Assembly: GCA_900550695.1 (NCBI GenBank)
Contig: URTF01000109.1
Span: 1 to 5,099 of the forward strand
Origin: an uncultured Ruminococcus sp.
GTDB lineage: Bacteria; Bacillota; Clostridia; Oscillospirales; Ruminococcaceae
Length of the DNA: 5,099 bases
Reading direction: 5' to 3'
The translations under genes and the position numbers were made by a program. How positions within the stretch are numbered: position 1 is the first letter of the stretch; each line of letters begins with the position of its first letter. The notes beneath the pieces are model-generated. The model ran no database searches. It was not told the DNA's origin and saw only the letters and a list, made by a program, of their open reading frames with translations. Below are positions 1-5,099 of the stretch, piece after piece.

Positions 1-118
1 ATCAGAGTTTTTGCTTGATTTTTTGTATAGTTTTTAATTGGTGTTTAGTATAAAATGTCCTGATTTTTACAGAAAGTTGCAATTAGTATAGAAATTTGTG
101 AAATAAGCTAATATGTCA

Positions 119-134
119 ACGAAAACGTATTCGT
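119..134. promoter_or_regulatory. Candidate LacI/CcpA-type operator upstream of ptsI
   Basis: The 16-bp sequence ACGAAAACGTATTCGT is a palindrome with a central CG and one mismatched pair. Its shape is that of LacI/GalR-family operators. It resembles the catabolite-responsive element used by CcpA, but differs at the usual outer TG...CA positions, which here read CG...CG. It ends about 51 bp before the -35 box of the ptsI promoter. Function is inferred from symmetry and position only. Confidence 0.35.
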
Positions 135-138
135 AAAT

Positions 139-153
139 TGTGCATATTGCACA
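139..153. promoter_or_regulatory. Perfect inverted repeat TGTGCA-TAT-TGCACA
   Basis: Two perfect 6-bp arms are separated by 3 bp, in AT-rich non-coding DNA about 32 bp upstream of the ptsI -35 box and 4 bp after the 119-134 palindrome. It is too short and has no T-run, so it is not a terminator. A dimeric regulator binding site is the likeliest reading, but the regulator cannot be named. Confidence 0.3.
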
Positions 154-185
154 TAAAACTATAAATATTTTATGAATTTAGATTC

Positions 186-214
186 TTGAAAATATTATGG
201 TAAAGTGTTATAAT
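186..214 (+). promoter_or_regulatory. ptsI promoter, sigma-A type with extended -10
   Basis: The -35 box TTGAAA (186-191) and the -10 box TATAAT (209-214) are separated by 17 bp, and a TG at 206-207 makes an extended -10. This is very close to the housekeeping sigma-A consensus. The preceding 30 bp are almost pure A/T and could act as an UP element. Transcription should start near 221, giving a leader of about 52 nt before the ptsI start codon. Confidence 0.85.
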
Positions 215-227
215 TGTTTAAAACAAT
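213..227. promoter_or_regulatory. Palindrome over the -10 edge and transcription start
   Basis: ATTGTTT-A-AAACAAT is a perfect 7-bp inverted repeat around a single central base. It overlaps the last two bases of the -10 box and the expected start site near 221, where a bound repressor would block initiation. The half-sites resemble TTGTT-type motifs such as that of Rex, but the spacing is shorter than the usual Rex site, so no regulator is assigned. Confidence 0.35.
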
Positions 228-260
228 AAAGCGGAAAATTTGACTGTACCCGAACATCAG

Positions 261-268
261 GGAGGTGG
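261..268 (+). promoter_or_regulatory. Ribosome binding site fixing the ptsI start
   Basis: GGAGGTGG lies 4 bp before the ATG at 273. It selects that ATG over an in-frame TTG at 240, which has no Shine-Dalgarno sequence and would add 11 residues unlike any Enzyme I N-terminus. Confidence 0.85.
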
Positions 269-272
269 TATC

Positions 273-1934
273 ATGACAGAGTATAAAGGCAAATGCGTAT
301 TTAAAGGAATTACAGTGGGAAAGATAAAGGTCTACGTCCGATCGGGCGTTCCTGTCGAGTGTCGCCTTGTCGATGATACCGAAGCCGAGATGAAACGCTT
401 CTGCGATGCACGGGAAATAGCTTCAAAGCAGCTCGAAGAACTGTACAACATCGCTCTTGCGCAGGTCGGCGGCGAGGACGCAGCTATCTTTATGATACAT
501 ACGATGATGATGGAGGATTTCAGCTATCAAAGCTCCATCGAGCATCTTATCACGGACAGCGGCTTCAATGCCGAATATGCGGTTTCCGTAACGGGAAAAA
601 GCTTCTACGATATGTTCAGAAGTATGGACGATCCTTATATGCAGGCTCGTTCCGAGGATATAAACGACATAACGAACCGACTTCTCGATATCCTCAGCGG
701 AAACAAGGAGGAGGACATCAAAGCCGATGAACCGACAGTGATACTTGCCGAAGAGCTTTCGCCGAGCGAAATAATGCGCTTCTCGGGCGGAAATACGGTC
801 GCATTCGCAACGGTCGGCGGCTCTGCAAGTTCGCATACGGCTATCCTCGCCCGTGCAATGAAAATGCCCGCCGTAGTCGGCACGGATATAAGCATCACTC
901 CCGACCTTAACGGAAAGACTGCACTTATCGACAGCTATGACGGTGTTATCTATATCGACCCCGATGAGGAATTCATCGCTTCCGTATTCAAAAAGAAGAA
1001 AAAGGAAGAAGAAAAATATGCTTGGCTGCTTGAATACAAGGGCAGAGAAAACATCACCGCAGACGGAAGAAGGATCAGCATTTATGCCAATGTCGGCAGC
1101 CTTGCCCAGATCGATGATGCTATTGAGAACGACGCAGGCGGCATCGGACTTCTCCGAAGCGAGTTCATATATCTTTCCAAAGACAGCTTCCCGACCGAGG
1201 ACGAACTTTTCAGCGTATATAAAACAGCCGCAGAAAAAATGCAGGGCAAGGAGGTCGTTATCCGTGCGCTCGATGTCGGCGCAGACAGACGAATGGCCTA
1301 TTACGGCTTGCCGCATGAGAATAATCCCGCACTTGGCTGCCGTGGAATACGCTTTCTGCTCAATCGTCCCGATATTTTCAGAACGCAGCTTCGTGCGATA
1401 TACCGAGCGGCAGCCTACGGAAATGTTTCCGTCCTGTATCCAATGGTATCAACGCTCATCGATGCAGGACGAATACGGCGGTTCAATGACGAAACGGTCA
1501 GCGAGCTTCGCCGGGAGGGCGTAAAAATAGGCGGAGTAAGGCAGGGGATACTTGTCGAAACGCCGTCAGCGGTCATTATCAGCGACCTGCTTGCAAGGGA
1601 AACGGACTTCCTCAGCATAGGTACGAACGACCTTGCACAGTATTCAATGGTAATGGATCGTGAGAACGCTGCGATGAACGAGTTCTTCGACCCTGTTAAT
1701 ATCTCCCTTTTCCGAATGATAAAAATTGTCATCGACAATGCTCACCGATACAAAAAGAAAGCGGCGATATGCGGCGAAATTGCGGCAGATCTTTCACTTG
1801 TGCCGATATTCCTTGCAATGGGCATAGACGAGCTTTCGGTAACGCCGTCCGAAGTCCTTCCGCTCCGTAAGACGGTATGCACGACCGATGTCAGCGTTAT
1901 CTCAAAGAATGAGCTTTACAGCTTATGGGGTTAA
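273..1934 (+). CDS. ptsI: Phosphoenolpyruvate-protein phosphotransferase (PTS Enzyme I)
   Basis: This cytoplasmic enzyme takes phosphate from phosphoenolpyruvate onto its own histidine and passes it to HPr, the first step of PTS sugar uptake. The protein has 553 residues, slightly shorter than the usual 570-575. Domains run in order: N-terminal HPr-binding helical part (about 5-130), phosphohistidine swivel domain (about 150-225), then PEP-binding TIM barrel (about 260-540). The active His188 lies in GGSASSHTAILAR, matching E. coli His189. PEP-site residues are present: Arg295 (GLLRSEF), Arg331 (VIRALDVGADR), Glu429 (GILVETPSA), Asn452-Asp453 (SIGTNDLAQYS), Arg463 and Cys500 (AICGEIAAD). A lysine/glutamate-rich linker at 239-248 joins the halves. 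The gene has its own strong promoter and terminator and appears monocistronic. No ptsH adjoins it, unlike the common ptsHI operon. Family assignment is secure. Whether it serves sugar transport or mainly regulation cannot be told from this window. Confidence 0.97.
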   Translation: MTEYKGKCVFKGITVGKIKVYVRSGVPVECRLVDDTEAEMKRFCDAREIASKQLEELYNIALAQVGGEDAAIFMIHTMMMEDFSYQSSIEHLITDSGFNAEYAVSVTGKSFYDMFRSMDDPYMQARSEDINDITNRLLDILSGNKEEDIKADEPTVILAEELSPSEIMRFSGGNTVAFATVGGSASSHTAILARAMKMPAVVGTDISITPDLNGKTALIDSYDGVIYIDPDEEFIASVFKKKKKEEEKYAWLLEYKGRENITADGRRISIYANVGSLAQIDDAIENDAGGIGLLRSEFIYLSKDSFPTEDELFSVYKTAAEKMQGKEVVIRALDVGADRRMAYYGLPHENNPALGCRGIRFLLNRPDIFRTQLRAIYRAAAYGNVSVLYPMVSTLIDAGRIRRFNDETVSELRREGVKIGGVRQGILVETPSAVIISDLLARETDFLSIGTNDLAQYSMVMDRENAAMNEFFDPVNISLFRMIKIVIDNAHRYKKKAAICGEIAADLSLVPIFLAMGIDELSVTPSEVLPLRKTVCTTDVSVISKNELYSLWG

Positions 1935-1937
1935 CTC

Positions 1938-1970
1938 AATGCGTAATTTGTAATGCGTAATGCGTAATTG
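1938..1970. repeat. Degenerate heptamer tandem repeat (TAATGCG)
   Basis: Directly after the ptsI stop, the sequence runs in 7-bp steps: AATGCG, TAATTTG, TAATGCG, TAATGCG, TAATTG. The two central units are exact. Short AT-rich tracts of this kind often occur as dispersed intergenic repeats in bacterial genomes. Here it is a short copy between the gene and its terminator. Its function is unknown. Confidence 0.6.
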
Positions 1971-1994
1971 TTTGTACTCCGATCATTATAAATA

Positions 1995-2041
1995 AAAAAC
2001 GGCAAACGAAATTCATTTCTGATATTTCGTTTGCCGTTTTT
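1995..2041. terminator. Bidirectional intrinsic terminator between convergent genes
   Basis: A perfect 18-bp inverted repeat (arms 1995-2012 and 2024-2041, core ACGGCAAACGAAAT) encloses an 11-nt loop. The stem is flanked by T-rich sequence on the plus strand (2037-2045) and by the complement of an A-run (1991-1999), which gives a T-run on the minus strand. It can therefore end both ptsI, 60 bp downstream of its stop, and the minus-strand cellulase unit, 22 bp downstream of its last stop. Confidence 0.93.
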
Positions 2042-2063
2042 ATTTATTATAATGTTATTTTGA

Positions 2064-2921
2064 TCAAACATTTCTGTAATCATTTATGAACCACAATAAT
2101 TGACAGAACTTTTCAGCTGTTTTGTCCGTGAACGCAAACAAAAATGCAGTATCGTCACCTCTGACGGAGTAGTTTTCACCGTTCATCGTTATTTCAAGCT
2201 GATATGTTTCGGGGTCGCTCCACCAATAGTCTGTTTCCGCAGGGTCGTCTGGTTCGTCCTCTCCGTCACCGACAGGCGGTGTATATCCCGTAAGCATGCA
2301 ATTATTTTCGATGAAAAATCCGTTCACTGCTGTTTTTATATCGGCAACTCCGCTTTCTATCACCATACTATAAAAGACTTGGATATCTGTTTTTGACATT
2401 TTCTTTGTCGTGACTTTGCCGTCTTCATCGGTGAATGAACAAGTCCTGCTTTTTGCGTCTACAAAAACAGTTTCACCGTCTGAATCCATATTGCCTATAG
2501 TGTATTTTATTGAAAAATCGGACGGATAAGCCGCCGATCTGCTTCTTTTACCGCTCCAAGTTCCATCGCTGTTGAAGTAATATTTCTTTCCGCCGATGAA
2601 CTCCGTTCCCGTTGCCGCAATACCGTCGGAAAATCTGAAATAATACCATTTCCCGTCAATCTTCCGCCAGCCTTTGCAGGCGTGACCCGTGACGTAATAA
2701 CGTTTTCTGCCGTTTTTTGTCTTGGTAAAGCCCGAATACTTGCTATAGCTTACGCCGTCTTTGTCATACTTGTACAAAACATTGTCGAGCTTGTAAAAGC
2801 CGTAATGCGTTCCCGTTGGCTTTTCCTGATAAAGCGAAAACATTCCGCTGTAAGCCTGCGCTTGTACAGACAAAGGGAGCAACAAAGCCAAGCATAAAAT
2901 AACGCACAAGATTTTTTTCAT
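2064..2921 (-). CDS. Secreted protein with choline-binding-type wall repeats and an unrecognised C-terminal half
   Basis: The 285-residue product starts with a typical signal peptide: MKK, then a hydrophobic stretch (about 4-19), with likely cleavage after AQA at residue 23. Residues about 38-123 hold three to four degenerate aromatic/glycine repeats of the choline-binding or glucan-binding type (GFYKLDNVLYKYDKDG, KNGRKRYYV, DGKWYYFRFSDG, GGKKYYFNSDG). In known families such repeats attach proteins to wall polymers or glucans. Residues about 135-212 and 236-285 are joined by an acidic, proline-rich linker (214-235) and match no family I can name. No catalytic motif is apparent. An AGTGAACGT stretch with GGAG at 2929-2932 precedes the ATG, and the GH5 stop lies only 18 bp upstream, so the two genes should be cotranscribed. 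The role is inferred: a surface or wall-associated partner of the cellulase, possibly for substrate or wall binding. Confidence 0.85.
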   Translation of the reverse strand: MKKILCVILCLALLLPLSVQAQAYSGMFSLYQEKPTGTHYGFYKLDNVLYKYDKDGVSYSKYSGFTKTKNGRKRYYVTGHACKGWRKIDGKWYYFRFSDGIAATGTEFIGGKKYYFNSDGTWSGKRSRSAAYPSDFSIKYTIGNMDSDGETVFVDAKSRTCSFTDEDGKVTTKKMSKTDIQVFYSMVIESGVADIKTAVNGFFIENNCMLTGYTPPVGDGEDEPDDPAETDYWWSDPETYQLEITMNGENYSVRGDDTAFLFAFTDKTAEKFCQLLWFINDYRNV

Positions 2922-2928
2922 ACGTTCA

Positions 2929-2932
2929 CTCC
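2929..2932 (-). promoter_or_regulatory. Ribosome binding site of the wall-repeat protein
   Basis: On the minus strand GGAG stands 7 nt before the ATG at 2921, inside the 18-bp gap after the GH5 stop codon. It supports this start and translation from a shared transcript. Confidence 0.7.
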
Positions 2933-2939
2933 GATAAAA

Positions 2940-5003
2940 TCATTTTTTCTCGCTAAGCGTAATTCCATTCTTTCCGAGCGGGATTTCGTGGTCAAGTCCG
3001 ACGAATTTTCCGTTCTCCTGCCATAAAACCTCCTTGACGAAATTGTACTTTTCCGTGTCCCAAGTTACAAAATCGTCCTTGACAAGTCCGCCTGTGTCGC
3101 CCGAGTTCGCATTGAAGCACCAGAATGTGTGGTTTATTTTGTTCGTCTTGATAAACTTGCGAAGATGCGTCATCCAAGTTAGGTTCGGCTCGGTCATATA
3201 ACCGCCCCATTCGCCGATGAGAAGCGGAGCAATGCCCTCCTCCTGAATGTAGAACCAGTTGTCGTGCCAGCAGTCTTTGTAAAGGCTGTTGTAGTTATAG
3301 CCGCTCTTGAACCAAGGCTGCTGATATACCGCAGGACCGTAATCATGCGGCGAGTAGACGAGTTTGTTCTGATACTTGCCGAGGTCGATAGGGTTATCCT
3401 TTACACCGCGGAGGTTTCCTCCCCACCAGTTAAAGTAGTAATCGGAAGAATTTGTTGAGCTGAAATTGCCGTTTTTCTTCGTATCGATAGGGTAAATTTC
3501 GATGCCTTCAACCATAACGAGAACATTGGGGTTCTGTTTGAGAACGCTGTTTGCAGCTTTTTCGGCGATATATTTCCAGTTGTCGCTGTCCTTGGAGTTA
3601 TCCCACTTTGCTCTTGGGGATTCGTTCGGCTTGCCGTGAGGTTCGTTTTCAAGGTCGAATGCGATAATGGTATCATCGTTTTTGTATCGTTTTGCCATCC
3701 ATGCGAGCGTGTCGAGATAGTCTTTTTCGCTTATGTCGCCGTCCGTCCAGAGTGCTTTCATGTGACCCATTGCGTCTGTCTTTGCGCAGTGAATGTCTAT
3801 CATAATTTTAAGTCCGTTTGCACGGCACTGACCTACAACATAGTCGAAAATTTCAAGGCTGTTCATTCCGACAAGGTAGGAATTCGTTGCCTGATTAAAG
3901 TTCGCAGTCGGGTAATTTCCGTTCGACCAGTTTTTGATAAGCTCGCTCGATATCGGCACACGGAGCAGATTGAATCCGTGGTCTGCTATCGATGCAATAG
4001 AGGTGTTGAGGTCACACGCCCACAAGCCGTCAAATGTGTTTGTTCCCGTGTTGTAGCCGAACCAGTTGCAGCCCGTCAGCCAGACTTCCTTGCCGTTTTT
4101 GTCAACTATCTTGCTGCCCTTTACCGAGAGCCAGTCATCCGTTGTCGGCTTCGGTACGTCCTTTGCAGGGGTTATTGTCGGGTTGTTGTTTCCAACACCG
4201 CTGTTGTTATTGCTGCCGTTATTGTTGTTTCCGCTGTTGCTGCTGCCCGTTCCGTTTGTTGTTACCGTGCCGCATTTGAGTGTTGCTTTTGATGCATCAA
4301 CTGAGCTTGCGTTTTTGAGTATCATTCCGAATGTCGCCTCTCCTCCTGCGCTGATATCGGTGTTGTAGTCAACGGGGGTTACGGTTATCTTTCCGTTTTT
4401 CAGCGTAAAATTGCAGTTCCACGACTGGTCAACGCTCACATTTTTTCCGACAGGAATAGTGACCGTCCAGCCCGAAACATTTCCGCTGCCGCCGTTTTTA
4501 ACTGCACCGTCGATCTGAACATAGTCGCTCGTTCCGTCATTCCAGCCGTTGCCCGTGTTCAGCACGAGGGATATTCCGTTCGCACTGTCATTCTTTTTTG
4601 ACGAAGTATTGTTTTTTTCCGCACCTGCCGAAGTCTTTGTATCCTCGGACGAAGCTGTTTTTACCGTGCTGTCCGATTTATCCTGCGAAGAACTGTTCTG
4701 CGTTTCGGCAGAAGCCTTATCCGAAGTATCATCATTTTCATCGGAGGAAACATCAGCTGTCGAAGCGGTCACAACAACAGCCGAAGCATTTTCCGCACTG
4801 TCGCCGTAAGGGTCATAATCATCGGCAAACGGGTCGTAATCATCACCGAAAGCATCGGCTTTTTCTTCCGTCACGATCTCTTCTGCTGTCGCTGCCGAGG
4901 AGATGCTTTCGCTTGCAGGAGCATCGGCTGTTTTATTTCCGCAGGCTGAAAAGCTTGAACATATCATAAGCAATGAGACTGCAAAGGCTATGTATTTTTT
5001 CAT
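2940..5003 (-). CDS. Lipoprotein endoglucanase, GH5 (subfamily 1-like) with CBM2-like module
   Basis: The 687-residue product is predicted to cleave internal beta-1,4-glucan bonds at the cell surface. A lipoprotein signal (1-20) ends at FSAC with Cys21 as the lipidation site; Phe at -3 is a mild departure from the lipobox. A long Ser/Thr/Asp/Glu-rich tether follows (22-142) and includes an acidic DDYDP repeat at 53-68. A CBM2-like module spans about 143-248, with Trp154, Trp179, Trp195 and the YNTDISAGGEATFGM signature. An Asn/Gly/Ser linker (250-278) leads to the GH5 domain (about 288-660). The eight GH5 site residues appear as Arg348, His405, Asn453, acid/base Glu454 (LENEPHG), His553, Tyr555 (SPHDYGP), nucleophile Glu598 (LIGEWGG) and Trp628. 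The WWGGN and NANSGDTGG motifs point to subfamily 1. There is no dockerin, so a free membrane-anchored enzyme is expected rather than a cellulosomal one. GAAAGGAG precedes the ATG. Confidence 0.95.
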   Translation of the reverse strand: MKKYIAFAVSLLMICSSFSACGNKTADAPASESISSAATAEEIVTEEKADAFGDDYDPFADDYDPYGDSAENASAVVVTASTADVSSDENDDTSDKASAETQNSSSQDKSDSTVKTASSEDTKTSAGAEKNNTSSKKNDSANGISLVLNTGNGWNDGTSDYVQIDGAVKNGGSGNVSGWTVTIPVGKNVSVDQSWNCNFTLKNGKITVTPVDYNTDISAGGEATFGMILKNASSVDASKATLKCGTVTTNGTGSSNSGNNNNGSNNNSGVGNNNPTITPAKDVPKPTTDDWLSVKGSKIVDKNGKEVWLTGCNWFGYNTGTNTFDGLWACDLNTSIASIADHGFNLLRVPISSELIKNWSNGNYPTANFNQATNSYLVGMNSLEIFDYVVGQCRANGLKIMIDIHCAKTDAMGHMKALWTDGDISEKDYLDTLAWMAKRYKNDDTIIAFDLENEPHGKPNESPRAKWDNSKDSDNWKYIAEKAANSVLKQNPNVLVMVEGIEIYPIDTKKNGNFSSTNSSDYYFNWWGGNLRGVKDNPIDLGKYQNKLVYSPHDYGPAVYQQPWFKSGYNYNSLYKDCWHDNWFYIQEEGIAPLLIGEWGGYMTEPNLTWMTHLRKFIKTNKINHTFWCFNANSGDTGGLVKDDFVTWDTEKYNFVKEVLWQENGKFVGLDHEIPLGKNGITLSEKK
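4800..4847 (-). repeat. Tandem acidic DDYDP repeat in the cellulase tether
   Basis: Residues 53-68 of the cellulase read GDDYDPFADDYDPYGD, two seven-residue units (DDYDPFA, DDYDPYG) encoded by near-identical 21-bp direct repeats. They lie about 32 residues after the lipidated cysteine, in an otherwise unstructured tether. The high Asp density suggests metal or wall-polymer interaction, but no known motif is matched. Confidence 0.7.
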
Positions 5004-5009
5004 TTTTTA

Positions 5010-5017
5010 CTCCTTTC
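5010..5017 (-). promoter_or_regulatory. Ribosome binding site of the GH5 gene
   Basis: On the minus strand GAAAGGAG stands 6 nt before the ATG at 5003. It confirms the start, which places the lipoprotein signal peptide directly at the N-terminus. Confidence 0.85.
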
Positions 5018-5024
5018 AAAAATA

Positions 5025-5099
5025 TTAGCGCATCAATTCATCTAAGAACCTGTCTTCACAAGCATATGCGCACGTCTTTTCGGCAAATTTTGCCGCAGA
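5025..5099 (-). CDS. C-terminal end of an unidentified gene (partial)
   Basis: On the minus strand one frame stays open from the window edge for 24 codons to a TAA at 5025-5027. It ends in ...CAYACEDRFLDELMR, while the other two minus frames hit stops. The composition (Ala, Glu, Lys, Asp, Leu, Arg) and the charged helical tail look like a real protein C-terminus. The stop lies 21 bp before the GH5 start, similar to the 18-bp gap after the GH5 gene, so an operon is likely. The fragment is too short to name a family, and a chance open frame of this length cannot be excluded. Confidence 0.5.
   Translation of the reverse strand, partial: SAAKFAEKTCAYACEDRFLDELMR

Noticed and set aside
45..90. 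TTAGTATA repeated at 45-52 and 83-90
   Set aside because: An 8-bp repeat in very AT-rich DNA is expected by chance, and no symmetry or spacing pattern supports a function.
85..119. Possible divergent minus-strand promoter (TTGACA at 114-119, TATACT at 85-90)
   Set aside because: The spacer would be 23 bp, too long for sigma-A, and no better -10 box lies at 16-18 bp.
240..272. TTG start at 240 extending Enzyme I by 11 residues
   Set aside because: There is no Shine-Dalgarno sequence before it, whereas GGAGGTGG precedes the ATG at 273 and the N-terminus from there fits the family.
423..1316. Long open frame of 297 codons antisense to ptsI
   Set aside because: It lies wholly opposite a certain gene, has no ribosome binding site of note, and its product is Cys/Phe-rich with no recognisable domain. 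It is an antisense shadow of the ptsI codons.
4170..4256. Low-complexity plus-strand GTT/TTG tract that looks like a microsatellite
   Set aside because: It is the coding sequence of the Asn/Gly/Ser interdomain linker of the cellulase and needs no further explanation.
3636..4292. Open frame of 218 codons on the plus strand within the cellulase gene
   Set aside because: It runs antisense to the GH5 coding sequence, with a Val/Arg/Cys-rich product and no domain. The GH5 frame has all catalytic motifs, so this is a shadow.
5017..5060. Possible promoter for the GH5 gene (TAATAT near 5022-5027)
   Set aside because: No acceptable -35 hexamer lies 16-18 bp upstream on the minus strand.

Overview
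The window reads as chromosome from a fibre-degrading Gram-positive anaerobe of the Clostridia, most like a Ruminococcus-type member of the Oscillospiraceae. This is an inference. It rests on a lipoprotein-anchored GH5 cellulase with a CBM2-like module, a secreted protein with choline-binding-type wall repeats, a clostridial-type Enzyme I of the PTS, strong AGGAG-type ribosome binding sites, and AT-rich intergenic DNA around genes of moderate GC.

Layout. Positions 1-272 are AT-rich and non-coding. They hold a near-consensus extended -10 sigma-A promoter (186-214) and three palindromes (119-134, 139-153, 213-227) that are candidate operators. ptsI (273-1934, +) encodes a full-length Enzyme I with all recognisable catalytic residues. 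It is followed by a short heptamer repeat tract (1938-1970) and a perfect 18-bp stem terminator (1995-2041). The terminator has T-runs on both strands and lies between convergent genes.

The rest of the window is on the minus strand and looks like one operon, transcribed from right to left. It starts with the last 24 codons of an unidentified gene running off the window (5025-5099). After 21 bp comes a GH5 (subfamily 1-like) endoglucanase lipoprotein (2940-5003). After 18 bp comes a 285-residue secreted protein with choline-binding-type repeats and an unrecognised C-terminal half (2064-2921). The shared terminator ends the unit. No promoter is visible in front of the GH5 gene inside the window, which fits cotranscription with the upstream gene.

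The cellulase should sit on the outer face of the membrane and cut cellulose or beta-glucan held by its CBM. Its downstream partner is exported and probably binds the cell wall or a glucan. Enzyme I would feed phosphate into PTS sugar uptake or regulation, but no ptsH or sugar permease is present here. A functional link between ptsI and the cellulase unit is therefore only positional.

I see no RNA genes, insertion sequences, CRISPR arrays or phage genes. The most unusual parts are the unrecognised C-terminal half of the 285-residue protein, the acidic DDYDP repeat next to the lipid anchor of the cellulase, and the palindrome-rich ptsI control region.
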